Shown here: piece by piece, positions 15,815-26,148 of the stretch
How positions within the stretch are numbered: position 1 is the first letter of the stretch
How the letters are laid out: each line of letters begins with the position of its first letter
Source of the DNA: Paenibacillus elgii NBRC 100335
GTDB taxonomy: Bacteria; Bacillota; Bacilli; Paenibacillales; NBRC-103111
Direction: 5' to 3'
Assembly (NCBI RefSeq): GCF_004000865.1
Contig: NZ_BIMB01000002.1
Coordinates: forward strand, 62,001 to 126,000
Length of the DNA: 64,000 nucleotides
Program-made: the position numbers and the translations under genes
The notes under the pieces: model-generated
Databases searched by the model: none
Told to the model about the DNA's origin: nothing
The model's input: only the letters and a program-made list of their open reading frames with translations

Positions 15815-16095
15815 GTAAAGGGAGAGATTACCGGAACGTACGGTAGCGCCGAAGGAGTAAGCCTGCCGAGCCGGGTGAATCTCTCAGGCAAAAGGACCTC
15901 TACCGGACGCACCTCTGGAGAGCACCCTCCTTGCTTTAAGCAAGCTCAGGGTCACCCAAGGGGAAACTTGTACGGCCGCTTCCATCCCGGAAGACGGCTG
16001 CAAGGTAACTCTCAGGTACAAAGGACAGAGCGAGAGGACAGCGCAGGCATGCAATTTTGGCATGCTTGTCTGCCTTTTCGTCCTGTCCTTTTTTG
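15815..16095 (+). ncRNA. Tandem glycine riboswitch with terminator, upstream of gcvT
   Basis: A second two-aptamer glycine riboswitch, on the plus strand. Aptamer 1 starts GGGAGAGATTACC at about 15820, has the core GCGCCGAAGGAGTAAGCC and closes with GAATCTCTCAGGCAAAAGGA near 15897. Aptamer 2 starts at CTCTGGAGAGCACC (about 15911), has CACCCAAGGGGAAACTTG and closes AACTCTCAGGTACAAAGGAC near 16025. A strong hairpin follows: AAAGGACAG pairs with CTGTCCTTTTTT, with an inner GCAGGCATGC stem. It ends in a T run (to 16095) and acts as the glycine-controlled terminator. gcvT begins 46 nt later. Confidence 0.95.
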
Positions 16096-16140
16096 GCTTG
16101 AAGCGTATTGCAATCCCATCCCACAACCGAGGTGATTCGA

Positions 16141-17250
16141 TTGAATCCGTCATTGAAAAGAACGCCGCTGTTCCCTTTGTACTCCGAGTTCCCCGGCGCC
16201 CGCTGCATCGACTTCGGCGGCTGGGAGCTGCCGGTCCAATTCACCGGCATCGGACGCGAGCACGAAGCGGTCAGGCAACAGGCCGGCCTGTTCGACGTAT
16301 CGCACATGGGCGAATTTCTCGTGACTGGCACCTTCGCGGAGGCGTTCCTCCAGCGTGTCACGACGAATGATGTCTCGCGGCTTGCCGACGGCCAGGCGCA
16401 GTATACGCTGATGTGCTATGAGGACGGGGGCGTCGTCGACGATCTGCTCGTCTACCGGTTATCGGCCGATCAATTTATGCTCGTCGTCAACGCCTCCAAT
16501 ATCGACAAAGACTTCCGCTGGCTCGAATCGCATCTGCTCGGCGATGTCTCCTTGGAGAACAAGTCGGATACGACGGCGCTCCTGGCGCTGCAAGGTCCGA
16601 ACGCGCAAGCGATTGCCGCCCGCGTCACAGACGCCGATTTGAATGCGCTCTCACCGTTCCATTTTATTCCTGAAGCCAAGGTATGCGGCGTGACCGTGCT
16701 CGCCTCCCGCACCGGCTACACCGGCGAAGACGGCTTCGAGTTTTATGTTGCCGCAGACGACGCCCCTGCGCTGTGGAAAGGACTGATGGAAGCGGGCGAA
16801 CCGCTCGGCCTGACGCCCGCCGGACTCGGCGCGCGGGATACGCTGCGGTTTGAAGCCAAGCTGCCGCTGTACGGGCAGGAGCTTTCGGACAAAATTACGC
16901 CGCTGGAGGCGGGCCTCGGCTTCTTCGTCAAGCTGACGAAGGAAGACTTCATCGGCCGGGATGCGCTGCTCCGCCAGAAGGAAGCAGGCGTGCCGCGCAA
17001 GCTCGTCGGCATCGAGATGATCGACCGCGGCATTCCCCGCTCCCACTATCCCGTCTATGCCGGCGACCGGCAAATCGGCGAAGTGACCACCGGAACGCAG
17101 TCTCCTACGCTTAAGCGAAATCTCGGTCTGGCGCTGATTCAAGCGGAATACGGCGAGCCGGGCACCGAAGTGGAAGTGGAAATCCGGGGCAGCCGGTTGA
17201 AGGCCGTTGTCATCAAAGCGCCGTTTTATCGGCGAAACGTGCAATCCTAA
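16141..17250 (+). CDS. gcvT: Glycine cleavage system T protein (aminomethyltransferase)
   Basis: Transfers the methylene group from aminomethyl-lipoyl-GcvH to tetrahydrofolate and releases ammonia. The 369 residues show the family start [20 protein letters not shown], the folate-site region [32 protein letters not shown]-like text (here [14 protein letters not shown]) and the C-terminal [22 protein letters not shown] choose TTG 16141, which follows GAGGTG by 6 bp and places the start where other GcvT proteins begin. An in-frame TTG at 16108 lacks an SD. It is the first gene of gcvT-gcvPA-gcvPB and follows a glycine riboswitch. Confidence 0.95.
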   Translation: MNPSLKRTPLFPLYSEFPGARCIDFGGWELPVQFTGIGREHEAVRQQAGLFDVSHMGEFLVTGTFAEAFLQRVTTNDVSRLADGQAQYTLMCYEDGGVVDDLLVYRLSADQFMLVVNASNIDKDFRWLESHLLGDVSLENKSDTTALLALQGPNAQAIAARVTDADLNALSPFHFIPEAKVCGVTVLASRTGYTGEDGFEFYVAADDAPALWKGLMEAGEPLGLTPAGLGARDTLRFEAKLPLYGQELSDKITPLEAGLGFFVKLTKEDFIGRDALLRQKEAGVPRKLVGIEMIDRGIPRSHYPVYAGDRQIGEVTTGTQSPTLKRNLGLALIQAEYGEPGTEVEVEIRGSRLKAVVIKAPFYRRNVQS

Positions 17251-17286
17251 CAGAAGCGAGAACCGACAAGGAGTGAAACCCATACG

Positions 17287-18645
17287 ATGAGCGTCAAACA
17301 CCGGTATTTGCCTATGACCGACCGGGATCGGGCCGACATGCTGCGCACGATCGGCGTCGACTCGGTCGAAGAGCTGTTTCGAGATATTCCCGAACCAATC
17401 CGCTACCGCGGCACGCTGCCGATGTCCGGCGCGCTGGATGAAATCTCGCTGCTGAAGCACATGAAGCAGCTCGCTTCGCGCAATGCGGATACGAGCCAAT
17501 ACGCCAGCTTTCTCGGCGCGGGTCTGTACGATCATCACGTGCCCGTCGTCATCAATCATATGATTTCCCGTTCGGAATTTTATACGGCCTATACGCCGTA
17601 TCAGCCGGAAATCAGCCAAGGGGAGCTGCAGGCGATTTTCGAATTCCAATCGTATATCTGCGAGCTGACCGGCATGAAGGTTGCTAACGCCAGCATGTAC
17701 GACGGCGCAACGGCGCTGGCCGAAGCGGGTGCGCTCGCCAGCGGAGCGACGCAGCGGAAGCAGATCGTCATCTCGCGGGCCGTCCATCCCGAGGCGCGCG
17801 AAATTATGCGCACGACGGCGCGCGGCCTGAACCTGAACGTGGTAGAGGTCGACTATGCGGACGGCGTGACCGATCTGGAGCAGTTGAAAGCCGCGGTGAC
17901 CGACGATACCGCCGCCGTCATCGTGCAGTCGCCGAACTTCTTCGGCTGCATCGAGGATCTGGCGGCGATCGAACCGATCGCTCACAGTAGCAAAGCGCTG
18001 TTCGTCGTCAGCACGAATCCGATGTCGCTCGGACTGCTGGAAGCGCCCGGCAAGCTTGGCGCGGACATTGTGGTGGGCGATGCCCAGCCGCTCGGCATTC
18101 ATCCGGCGTTCGGCGGCCCGACCTGCGGATTTTTCGCCGTCTCCGAGCCGCTGATGCGCCGCATGCCCGGCCGGATCGTCGGCCAGACGGTCGACCGCGA
18201 CGGCAAGCGCGGCTTCGTGCTGACGCTGCAAGCCCGGGAGCAGCATATCCGCCGCGAGAAAGCGACCTCGAACATTTGTTCGAACCAAGCGCTGCTAGCG
18301 CTGTGCGCCTCCATCTACCTATCCACGATGGGCAAGGAAGGGATGCGGGAAGTGGGAAGCCTGAATCTGCAGAAATCCCACTATGCCGCACGCGAGCTGG
18401 CGAAGCTCGAAGGCCCGTCGCTGCCGTTCACGGCGCCTTTCTTCAACGAATTCGTCGTGAGCCTTCCGGCGAACGCGAATATCGCAGACTTGAACGAACG
18501 GCTGCTGGAAGCCGGATTTATCGGCGGACTCGATCTGGGCCTCTATTATCCGGAGCTTCAGAACCATATGCTTGTCGCCGTCACCGAAAAACGGACCAAA
18601 GCCGAAATTGACGAATTTGCAGCACGATTGGGGGAACTCGTATGA
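17287..18645 (+). CDS. gcvPA: Glycine dehydrogenase (decarboxylating) subunit 1
   Basis: N-terminal half of the split P protein found in Firmicutes. With GcvPB it decarboxylates glycine using PLP and loads the aminomethyl group on lipoyl-GcvH. The 452 residues open [20 protein letters not shown] and contain [38 protein letters not shown] and the C-terminal [20 protein letters not shown]. Length and motifs are normal for the family. Translation is coupled to gcvPB by a 4-bp overlap. Confidence 0.96.
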   Translation: MSVKHRYLPMTDRDRADMLRTIGVDSVEELFRDIPEPIRYRGTLPMSGALDEISLLKHMKQLASRNADTSQYASFLGAGLYDHHVPVVINHMISRSEFYTAYTPYQPEISQGELQAIFEFQSYICELTGMKVANASMYDGATALAEAGALASGATQRKQIVISRAVHPEAREIMRTTARGLNLNVVEVDYADGVTDLEQLKAAVTDDTAAVIVQSPNFFGCIEDLAAIEPIAHSSKALFVVSTNPMSLGLLEAPGKLGADIVVGDAQPLGIHPAFGGPTCGFFAVSEPLMRRMPGRIVGQTVDRDGKRGFVLTLQAREQHIRREKATSNICSNQALLALCASIYLSTMGKEGMREVGSLNLQKSHYAARELAKLEGPSLPFTAPFFNEFVVSLPANANIADLNERLLEAGFIGGLDLGLYYPELQNHMLVAVTEKRTKAEIDEFAARLGELV

Positions 18646-20099
18646 AACCGGAAAAAGCGCTCATTTTCGAGCTGAGCCAGCCGGGGCGCGTCGCGTACTC
18701 GCTGCCCGCCTGCGACGTCCCGGAGACGGAAGCCGCCGAGCTGGTTCCGTCCCACATGCTTCGCAGCGAGCCCGCCGCCCTGCCGGAAGTGTACGAGGTC
18801 GACGTAATCCGGCATTACACCGAGCTGTCGCGCCTCAACTTCGGCGTGGACAACGGCTTTTATCCACTCGGCTCGTGCACGATGAAATACAATCCGAAAA
18901 TTAACGAAGATACGGCGCGATTCCCCGGGTTTGCCGGGATTCACCCGTATCAGCCGGAATCTAGCGTTCAAGGGGCGCTGGAGCTGCTGTACACACTCCA
19001 GAACGATCTCGCCGCGCTAACGGGCATGGATCAGGTGACGCTGCAGCCGGCCGCGGGAGCGCACGGCGAATGGACGGGGCTCATGATGATTCGCGCTTAC
19101 CACGAAAGCCGGGGCGAGACGCGGACCAAGGTCATCGTGCCGGACTCCTCGCACGGGACAAACCCGGCCAGCGCAACGACGGCCGGCTTCGAGACGCTGA
19201 CGATCAAGTCGAACGAGCAGGGACTCGTCGATCTGGACGCGCTGCGCGCGGCTGTCGGTCCCGACACGGCCGCGCTCATGCTGACGAACCCGAGCACGCT
19301 CGGCTTGTTCGAGGAGCATATCGTGGAGATCGCGGAGATCGTCCACGCCGCAGGCGGATTGCTCTATTATGACGGAGCCAACTCCAACGCGATCATGGGC
19401 ATTACGCGCCCCGGCGACATGGGCTTCGACGTCGTGCATCTCAACCTGCACAAGACGATGAGCACCCCGCACGGCGGCGGCGGTCCGGGCGCAGGACCGG
19501 TCGGCGTGAAGAGCAAGCTCGTCCCATTCCTGCCGAAGCCGATCGTAGCCCGCCGCGAGGACGGCACGTTCTACCTCGACTCCGATCATCCGAACTCGAT
19601 CGGGCGGGTGAAGGCTTACAACGGCAACTTCGGCATTCTCGTCCGGGCGTATACGTACATCCGCACGTACGGTCCGGAGGGACTCCGCGAAGTATCGGAA
19701 TGCGCGGTGCTGAACGCCAACTACATGATGCACCGGCTGGCTCCGTATTACGAGATGCCTTACCCGGGCGTCTGCAAGCACGAGTTCGTCATGTCCGGAC
19801 GCGGCCTCAAAAAATACGGCGTGCGCACGCTCGACGTCGCCAAGCGCCTGCTCGATTTCGGCTACCATCCGCCGACCATCTACTTCCCGCTCAACGTCGA
19901 GGAATGCATCATGATCGAGCCGACGGAGACGGAAAGCAAGGAGACGCTCGACGCGTTTATCGATACGATGATCCGGATCGCCAAGGAAGCCGAAGAGCAG
20001 CCGGATCTGCTGCTGAACGCTCCGTACACAACCGTCGTCCGACGGCTCGATGAAACGCTGGCCGCCCGCAAGCCGGTGCTGAACTGCACCTGCGGGTAA
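18642..20099 (+). CDS. gcvPB: Glycine dehydrogenase (decarboxylating) subunit 2
   Basis: PLP-binding half of the split P protein, 485 residues. The PLP lysine lies in [20 protein letters not shown], with [15 protein letters not shown] near the N-terminus and [13 protein letters not shown] in the middle, all typical. It ends with a cysteine-containing tail (LNCTCG). Translation starts at ATG 18642, overlapping gcvPA by 4 bp. A strong terminator follows at 20178-20244, closing the operon. Confidence 0.96.
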   Translation: MKPEKALIFELSQPGRVAYSLPACDVPETEAAELVPSHMLRSEPAALPEVYEVDVIRHYTELSRLNFGVDNGFYPLGSCTMKYNPKINEDTARFPGFAGIHPYQPESSVQGALELLYTLQNDLAALTGMDQVTLQPAAGAHGEWTGLMMIRAYHESRGETRTKVIVPDSSHGTNPASATTAGFETLTIKSNEQGLVDLDALRAAVGPDTAALMLTNPSTLGLFEEHIVEIAEIVHAAGGLLYYDGANSNAIMGITRPGDMGFDVVHLNLHKTMSTPHGGGGPGAGPVGVKSKLVPFLPKPIVARREDGTFYLDSDHPNSIGRVKAYNGNFGILVRAYTYIRTYGPEGLREVSECAVLNANYMMHRLAPYYEMPYPGVCKHEFVMSGRGLKKYGVRTLDVAKRLLDFGYHPPTIYFPLNVEECIMIEPTETESKETLDAFIDTMIRIAKEAEEQPDLLLNAPYTTVVRRLDETLAARKPVLNCTCG

Positions 20100-20177
20100 A
20101 GCTTGAGCTTTAAAATATACCGCGGTCAGATGGCCCGGCATTCAGCCGGAGCCGCTGACACTTGCATAGAGCAAACC

Positions 20178-20244
20178 ATCGAAACCCCGTCCGCCTACGG
20201 AGGTCTGTTGTTACAGGACCTCCGCCGAAGCGGCCGGGGTTTTA
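20178..20244 (+). terminator. Rho-independent terminator after gcvPB
   Basis: A long hairpin whose arms include AACCCC/GGGGTT and GGAGGTC(C)TGT/ACAGGACCTCC, followed by a short T run. It closes the gcv operon. Confidence 0.75.
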
Positions 20245-20488
20245 ACATACGTGGAGTCCTTTGCTCGGCATTGGGCTGTTTTTTTAATTTTTTGTGTAGT
20301 GATGGATCGTCATACTTTTGTAATAACTTTCCTGTAAGTTATTGTCGTCGATACAAAACGGATCAGAATTCAAGGTGACTCCCTATTGTTTTGTCCGTTT
20401 TTTTGAACAAGCATAGTTTCGAAAAATTTTTATCTACAATGATACTATTTGTATCAACAAAAACCGATCTTCCTATGAGGAGGGAACT
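20245..20488 (+). other. Intergenic region before the dlt operon
   Basis: AT-rich, no gene seen. It holds a small hairpin (AATAACTT/AAGTTATT, about 20322-20343) and a looser AAAACGGA/TCCGTTTT pair followed by T residues near 20355-20402. A candidate -10 TACAAT lies near 20433 but has no clear -35. The dlt promoter must lie here. Confidence 0.5.
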
Positions 20489-20494
20489 ATGCTT

Positions 20495-20656
20495 ATGACC
20501 GGTTTAGGGCAGCGGATTTTAGCGGCATGCCGGCACCCCCTGGTCCAATGGCCGATTCGAACCGCCTATTATTTGTTTATTTTGATCGCCTTGCTGTGGA
20601 TCTACGGGACGGTTGATCAAAGTCCCGCCACCACCTTTGTTTACAATGAATTTTAA
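20495..20656 (+). CDS. dltX: Teichoic acid D-Ala incorporation-associated protein DltX
   Basis: A 53-residue membrane protein that begins the operon for D-alanylation of teichoic acids. It contains one helix (about residues 25-40, YYLFILIALLWIYG) and ends with the diagnostic FVYNEF, the C-terminal motif used in D-Ala transfer with DltB/DltD. The strong SD AGGAGGG (20478-20484) lies 10 bp before ATG 20495; an in-frame ATG at 20489, 4 bp from the SD, is the alternative. dltA begins 13 bp after its stop. Confidence 0.9.
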   Translation: MTGLGQRILAACRHPLVQWPIRTAYYLFILIALLWIYGTVDQSPATTFVYNEF

Positions 20657-20669
20657 GAGGAGACCGAAT

Positions 20670-22208
20670 ATGACGATACTGGATCGGATCGAACGGAAGG
20701 CGCTCCAAGACCCTCAGCATACGGCATTTATCCGCGGGGAGGAAAGGCTCGCTTACGGACAATTATGGAATCAATCCGACGCTCTTGCCAAGTGGATTGT
20801 CGACACGATCGGGGCAGATAACCGTCCCGTCCTCGTGTACGGACATATGGAACCGGAGATGCTCGTCTGTTTTCTGGCCTGCGTCAAAGCCGGCCATGCT
20901 TATATCCCGGTGGATAGCTCCGTGCCGGAAGCCCGGTTAGCCTCGATCGTGCGCGGCTCGCAAACACCGCTTGTTTTGGCGCCCGGCCTGCTTCCGCCTA
21001 TCGAGACGGGCAGCGCTGTTGTCGTCGGCCGTTCGGACCGCCATCCATGGCGTTTGGAAGCGATTTTCGCGGAGTACGCCGGTCTGCATCCCGATCCGGA
21101 ATGCCGGGTTGAAGGCGGGGAAAGCTTCTACATCATCTATACCTCGGGAAGCACGGGAGAGCCCAAAGGCGTGCAGATTACCCTCGATTGCCTGGAAAGC
21201 TTCGTGCGCTGGACTCAAGAGGAGTTCGCTCTGAGAGACGGCGACGTATTTTTGAATCAAGCGCCGTTTTCCTTCGATCTTTCGGTGATGGACCTGTACC
21301 CGTGCCTGACGGGCGGCGGAACGCTCTGGGCGCTTGACCGGGAATGGGTTGCGAGCCCTGCGGTGCTGTTCGAGCGGCTGGCCAAGTCGGGCATCGCAGT
21401 ATGGACCTCGACGCCGTCGTTTGCCGAGTTTTGCCTGATGGACAAATCATTTTCGCAGGAACTGCTCCCCGACCTCCATACGTTCTTGTTTTGCAGAGAA
21501 ATTTTGAGCCGGCGCTGCGTACAAAAGCTCAAGGAACGGTTCTCGAAAGCCGACGTGTACAATACATACGGACCGACCGAAGCGACGGTCGCGGTAACTT
21601 CCCTCCGCACGGATGAGCATATTCTCGCGGAATCCCCCGCTTTGCCAGTCGGGTACTGCAAACCGGACTGCCGCATCCGGATCATGAACGAAGCCGGCCA
21701 GCCCCTTCCGGACGGGGAAAAGGGCGAGATCTGGATCGTCGGACCGAGCGTCGGACCCGGCTATTTCCAGCGGCCCGAACTGTCGGAACGCTGCTTTCTT
21801 CAGGTCAACGATCCGGAGCTGGGCTTATCCCGGGCTTACCGTACCGGAGACAGCGGATTTTTGCGCGGCGGGCTGCTGTTTTTCGGGGGGCGGCTCGATT
21901 TTCAAGTCAAGCTGCACGGATACCGGATTGAACTGGGGGATATCGAGCATCAGCTTCTTCGGCTCCCGGGGATCAAGAACGCGGTTGTGCTGCCCCACTA
22001 CAGGGAAGACAAATGCGATTATTTGGCGGCGTTTCTTGTGCCCGAGCAGCACCCGGACGACGAATTTGCGCTGGCACAGTCGGTCCGCAAAGAGCTGGCC
22101 TCTTCCTTGCCCGACTACATGATTCCGAAAAAAATCGTGTTTAAAACGTCGTTACCTATGAACATCAACGGAAAGGCCGATCGCAAACCGCTGCTGAGCG
22201 AGGTATAA
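20670..22208 (+). CDS. dltA: D-alanine--D-alanyl carrier protein ligase
   Basis: Activates D-alanine with ATP and loads it on the DltC phosphopantetheine arm. The 512 residues form an adenylation domain with the P-loop-like YIIYTSGSTGEPKGVQIT, the A5 motif NTYGPTEATVAVT, the A7/A8 region YRTGDSGF and LDFQVKLHGYRIELGDIEHQ, and the catalytic C-terminal lysine in NINGKADRKPL. The start is ATG 20670 after AAGAGGAG; a codon at 20613 in the same frame lies within dltX and is less likely. Confidence 0.95.
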   Translation: MTILDRIERKALQDPQHTAFIRGEERLAYGQLWNQSDALAKWIVDTIGADNRPVLVYGHMEPEMLVCFLACVKAGHAYIPVDSSVPEARLASIVRGSQTPLVLAPGLLPPIETGSAVVVGRSDRHPWRLEAIFAEYAGLHPDPECRVEGGESFYIIYTSGSTGEPKGVQITLDCLESFVRWTQEEFALRDGDVFLNQAPFSFDLSVMDLYPCLTGGGTLWALDREWVASPAVLFERLAKSGIAVWTSTPSFAEFCLMDKSFSQELLPDLHTFLFCREILSRRCVQKLKERFSKADVYNTYGPTEATVAVTSLRTDEHILAESPALPVGYCKPDCRIRIMNEAGQPLPDGEKGEIWIVGPSVGPGYFQRPELSERCFLQVNDPELGLSRAYRTGDSGFLRGGLLFFGGRLDFQVKLHGYRIELGDIEHQLLRLPGIKNAVVLPHYREDKCDYLAAFLVPEQHPDDEFALAQSVRKELASSLPDYMIPKKIVFKTSLPMNINGKADRKPLLSEV

Positions 22209-22209
22209 G

Positions 22210-23358
22210 ATGACGCCGTATACCGACTTTACGTTTTTTCTGCTGGCCGCTGTCGCGTTGATCCCGACAATGGTTCTGCTTGCCGCCGGCAGACCGGCCC
22301 GGTGGTATAACCTTTTCGTCTCGCTGCTGTTTTTGGGCATTATTTTTTACGGGAATGCCGAGGCTCTTCTATTTTTAGGCGGTTACTTGATTTGGCAGTA
22401 CTTGTTGATTCGCGGCTATTTGGCGGTCAGGAAAAACGGCAAAAGCTTCCCGTTTTTCGCGTTATCGATCGTTTTATCGGTTGCCCCTCTCGTCTGGGTG
22501 AAGCTGGTTCCGCTGCTGCAGGTGAAGCATGGAGTCGGGTTTCTCGGCATCTCATATTTGACGTTCAAAGCCGTGCAGATTCTCATCGAGACGCATGACG
22601 GGCAGATCAAAGAAGTGAAGCTTCGCGCCTATTTATCTTTTCTTATCTTTTTTCCGACGCTCACTTCGGGACCGATCGACCGGTATCGGCGGTTTCTTAA
22701 GGACGAGGAACAGCCTCCCGATAAAGCAGCCTGCAAGGAGCTGTTCTACACGGGCATAAACCGCATTTTCCGCGGCTTTTTGTACAAATTCATTATCGCC
22801 TATCTGATCAACGCCTACTGGCTTCATCTCCCGCTGCATCAGACGAAGTCGGCATTCTCCGCGCTATCGTACATGTATGCTTACAGCCTGTATTTGTTTT
22901 TTGATTTCGCCGGGTACAGCGCCTTTGCGGTCGGGCTCAGCTACTTGATGGGCATTCGTACGCCGGAAAACTTCAACAAGCCGTTTCTCAGCCGGAATAT
23001 CAAAGAGTTCTGGAACCGGTGGCATATGAGCTTATCCTTCTGGTTCCGGGATTATGTATATATGCGGATCGTCTTTTTCCTGACCAAGCGCAAGACGATC
23101 GCGGATAAATTCGTCATCTCCGCTCTTGGCTACCTCGCCTTGTTTTTGCTGATGGGTATTTGGCACGGACTACAGCTTCATTATATCGTTTACGGCTTAT
23201 ACCACGCGCTGCTCATGATCGGATTCGAATTTTTCGCTCAGAGGAGCGGTTGGTTCGACCGCTGGAAAACCCGGTTTCCTGTTCATCTGCTTTCGGTTAT
23301 TGTCACATTCCACTTTGTCTGCTTCGGACTGCTAATTTTCTCGGGATGGCTGTTCTAG
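22210..23358 (+). CDS. dltB: Teichoic acid D-alanyl transferase membrane protein DltB (MBOAT)
   Basis: A multi-pass MBOAT-family acyltransferase that takes D-alanine from DltC across or at the membrane for transfer to teichoic acid. The 382 residues have about 10 hydrophobic segments. The MBOAT signature FWNRWHMSLSFWFRDYVYM precedes the active-site histidine in LLMGIWHGLQLHYIVYG. It starts 2 bp after the dltA stop. The hydrophobic C-terminus ends FHFVCFGLLIFSGWLF. Confidence 0.95.
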   Translation: MTPYTDFTFFLLAAVALIPTMVLLAAGRPARWYNLFVSLLFLGIIFYGNAEALLFLGGYLIWQYLLIRGYLAVRKNGKSFPFFALSIVLSVAPLVWVKLVPLLQVKHGVGFLGISYLTFKAVQILIETHDGQIKEVKLRAYLSFLIFFPTLTSGPIDRYRRFLKDEEQPPDKAACKELFYTGINRIFRGFLYKFIIAYLINAYWLHLPLHQTKSAFSALSYMYAYSLYLFFDFAGYSAFAVGLSYLMGIRTPENFNKPFLSRNIKEFWNRWHMSLSFWFRDYVYMRIVFFLTKRKTIADKFVISALGYLALFLLMGIWHGLQLHYIVYGLYHALLMIGFEFFAQRSGWFDRWKTRFPVHLLSVIVTFHFVCFGLLIFSGWLF

Positions 23359-23399
23359 CCGTCCCCTGCCGACGGCCCAAATTCCAAAGGAGGATTTCC

Positions 23400-23645
23400 A
23401 TGAACATGACGGACTTACAAGAAAAAGTAAACTCGATCCTTATCCATATTTGCAAAACGGACGCTCCGGCGCAAAACCCCGAGCTGGATTTGTTCGCAAA
23501 CGGTCTGCTCGATTCGTTCGGAGTCGTCGAATTGTTGATCGAGGTCGAAAGCCAACTGGGGCTTAGCGTGGCGATCACCGATTTTGACCGGGAAACGTGG
23601 AAAACGCCGCGGCAGATCGCGAGCCAGCTTGAGGTCCTGCAATGA
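23400..23645 (+). CDS. dltC: D-alanyl carrier protein
   Basis: An 81-residue acyl-carrier-type protein that holds D-alanine on a phosphopantetheine arm. The attachment serine is in NGLLDSFGVVELLIEVE. The start ATG 23400 follows AAAGGAGG. Its stop overlaps the dltD start by 4 bp (ATGA), indicating coupling. Confidence 0.95.
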   Translation: MNMTDLQEKVNSILIHICKTDAPAQNPELDLFANGLLDSFGVVELLIEVESQLGLSVAITDFDRETWKTPRQIASQLEVLQ

Positions 23646-24823
23646 ATCCGCCGAAGTTCGGGCCGATCTATTTGGCTTTGCTCCTGTTCGCGATCCTTTT
23701 TTTGCTGCCGGAGCGGTTCTTTGCCTTTCTGGTGACCGATCAGGCGTTGATCAAGATCTCGTCGTCTCCCGAGCTGGACCGGTTTAAAAACGTGATGCTT
23801 CAGGAAAAAGCTTTCCGTCAAGAAGGCGTACTTCCTTTTTACGGCTCCTCCACGCTTGGGTTCATCAATCCGTACCACCCCTCCCAAGTGTTTACGCCCA
23901 ACCAGTTTACCCCTTATTTGATCAACTACGTTGCGGTGACCAATATATTTCATGCGATGAATGTTGCGGCTTTGGGGGATACGCTGGAGCGTAAGAAGGT
24001 GGTGATCCTGCTGGATACCTCGGATTTCGCCAACCGGAATAAGCCCGATCCGAACGTGCTCAATAATCTTTTCTCGAAGCTTCAGGCCTATCGCATGCTA
24101 TATAACGATTCGATCGATCCGGACGTGAAGAAGAGAGCCTCGACCCGGCTGCTGACGATAGAAAAAGCGAAAAACGACTGGCTGCTGGCTTCTCTGCTGA
24201 AGGAAACGGCGGACGAGGAAGAGCTCACCTTGCTTCAATGGTGGAAAAAGCCTTTGGGCTACTTGGAGATGAAGCTGCTGGAGAAGCAAGATTTGGTTAA
24301 AGCGGCGAGCCTGATTTGGTACAACAAGGCGCCTATGCCCGGGAATAAGCCCGATCCCGATTGGAAGGCTCTTCGCCTCAAGGCCGAGCAAGAAGCGGAG
24401 AAGGAATCGAACAACAATCCGTACGGCATCGTCAACGCCACCTATACCAAAGAGGTGGAGAAAAAGCTGGACACCTGGAAAGGCTCCTGGAATCCGGGAA
24501 ACAACTTTCCATGGGAAACGGCCGAGTACGGAGATTTGCAAATTCTGCTCGATGAATTAAAAGCCTTCCATGCCGACCCGATTTTTGTGCTGATCCCCCG
24601 CAAAGGCGAGTGGAGCGATTACATCGGCTTTACGAAAAAATACCGGAATCTGCTGTATGCCAAAATACGCGGCCGAATGACGGCGGCCGGTTACAAGGTC
24701 ATCGATTATTCGGATAAGGATTACGACAAATATTTTTTGCGGGATCAGTATCATTTGGGGAAGCCGGGATGGGTTACGGTGGAGGAAGGCATTCTGAACG
24801 AATACCGGCACACGGGGCATTAA
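23642..24823 (+). CDS. dltD: D-alanyl-lipoteichoic acid biosynthesis protein DltD
   Basis: Last gene of dltXABCD, 393 residues. An N-terminal membrane anchor (about residues 7-25) precedes an extracytoplasmic SGNH-like domain. The serine block is FYGSSTLGFINPYHPSQVF and the C-terminal Asp/His block is RDQYHLGKPGWVTVEEGI. It completes transfer of D-alanine to teichoic acid. A terminator follows at 24868-24905. Confidence 0.94.
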   Translation: MNPPKFGPIYLALLLFAILFLLPERFFAFLVTDQALIKISSSPELDRFKNVMLQEKAFRQEGVLPFYGSSTLGFINPYHPSQVFTPNQFTPYLINYVAVTNIFHAMNVAALGDTLERKKVVILLDTSDFANRNKPDPNVLNNLFSKLQAYRMLYNDSIDPDVKKRASTRLLTIEKAKNDWLLASLLKETADEEELTLLQWWKKPLGYLEMKLLEKQDLVKAASLIWYNKAPMPGNKPDPDWKALRLKAEQEAEKESNNNPYGIVNATYTKEVEKKLDTWKGSWNPGNNFPWETAEYGDLQILLDELKAFHADPIFVLIPRKGEWSDYIGFTKKYRNLLYAKIRGRMTAAGYKVIDYSDKDYDKYFLRDQYHLGKPGWVTVEEGILNEYRHTGH

Positions 24824-24867
24824 ATCGTCCGGTGGTATGGCCGCGCAAGTTCGGACCATTTTGGGAA

Positions 24868-24905
24868 AGGGCAATTTCTCCGGTATACGGATGGATTGCC
24901 CTCTA
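24868..24905 (+). terminator. Terminator after dltD
   Basis: AAGGGCAAT and ATTGCCCT pair around a loop of about 19 nt, with T-rich sequence following. Confidence 0.75.
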
Positions 24906-24934
24906 CTTCTTTTTTCCGTAATCACAGATCATGT

Positions 24935-26122
24935 TTATTTCATAACGGCGGCACTGCGAGATTCGCTTCGCGAACGTGCTGGCAATACCCCGCTTCGAAG
25001 AAACAAGAGCAAGGAGACGATAAAACAAAGAACGGTAAACAGGCTGACCGAAACAAACCCGTCAAGACGAGTGTACAGAACTCCGGCCACGGACGAAGCG
25101 AGCGTAGCTCCGAAATACATGGACGAGTTCGCCAAGGAAGAGATCGTGCCGCGTGCCGTAGAAGACAAGCCTTGCAGCAAGCTCATCATGAGCGGGAAAA
25201 GCATGCCCATTATAAAATAAATCAAAAAATAAGCCAGCTTTACATATGTAATACTTTCCATCAAGGAGAGGCTTGGAAAGATCAGGACGAGTACTACCAT
25301 CCCCAAAATGAACGAGTTTCTCCCCATCCTCTGCACCACGCTGCTGCCAAAAAAGCTGCTGAGCGTATTGCCCAGGCCCAGAAACAGCAGCACCGTTCCA
25401 ATCTCAGCGACGCCGAGTCCGAATTTGTCCGAAAGCCAGGTTCCGATAAAGGAGAACGTGGCAAAGTTCCCGAGCTGAAACACAAAATAAGCGAGGAAAG
25501 CTTTTTTCGCCCCGGATTCGCGAAGCAACGCACGATAGCGTCCGACAATGGAAGGAGCTTTCCCTGCGGCCGACGGCGCCGGAATCGACGGCAGCACCAG
25601 AGCAATAAGCATCATGATCATAAACGAGGCGACCCCGATCGCGATAAACGGAGTATGCCACCCGAAGGCGGCAAGATAGCTGCCAATGGGCACTCCGAGC
25701 ATTTGTGCAACTGCAAGTCCGGCGGTCGCGATCCCCATCGCTTTTAATACTTTACCGGGTGGAACAATTTGCGGGATAGCCGCCCATACCTGCGGCGATA
25801 CAAACGCACCGCTAACCCCCGCCAAAAAGCGGAAAAGAAGCATAGTCCAAAAGTCGGCGGCAACCCCGCAAAGCAGCGTAAACACACCGAAGCTGGCCAT
25901 CCCCGCGATCATTACTTTTTTCCGGTTCCACCCGTCCGAGAGAGGCCCGGCAACGAGTGCAAACAGCGCATAGCCTAAGGCGTAGGCGGAAACAATCCAG
26001 CCGGAACGCTCGACCGAGACGCCGAAGGCTTCCCGAAGCGTCGGCAATAAAGGCGAAGCGATAAACGTATCGGTGCCGATAATAAACATGATGCAGAAAA
26101 ACAACGTGATGACCCTGTTCAA
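24935..26122 (-). CDS. MFS transporter, drug-efflux type
   Basis: A 395-residue major facilitator with about 12 membrane helices. The cytoplasmic loop 2-3 motif A reads GPLSDGWNRKKVMIAGM (about residues 60-75), and the early helix has IGTDTFIASPLLPTLREAFG. The layout fits the DHA1 drug:H+ antiporters. The start is TTG 26122 behind AAAGGGG. It diverges from an ArsR-type regulator at 26235 with a shared 110-bp control region, so it is probably derepressed when the regulator binds or loses a ligand. Substrate unknown. Confidence 0.85.
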   Translation of the reverse strand: MNRVITLFFCIMFIIGTDTFIASPLLPTLREAFGVSVERSGWIVSAYALGYALFALVAGPLSDGWNRKKVMIAGMASFGVFTLLCGVAADFWTMLLFRFLAGVSGAFVSPQVWAAIPQIVPPGKVLKAMGIATAGLAVAQMLGVPIGSYLAAFGWHTPFIAIGVASFMIMMLIALVLPSIPAPSAAGKAPSIVGRYRALLRESGAKKAFLAYFVFQLGNFATFSFIGTWLSDKFGLGVAEIGTVLLFLGLGNTLSSFFGSSVVQRMGRNSFILGMVVLVLIFPSLSLMESITYVKLAYFLIYFIMGMLFPLMMSLLQGLSSTARGTISSLANSSMYFGATLASSVAGVLYTRLDGFVSVSLFTVLCFIVSLLLFLRSGVLPARSRSESRSAAVMK

Positions 26123-26148
26123 GTTTCATAGCCCCTTTATTTCGTTAT

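Noticed and set aside
16651-18288. 545-codon open frame opposite gcvT and gcvPA
   Set aside because: It spans two convincing genes on the other strand and has no recognisable domain.
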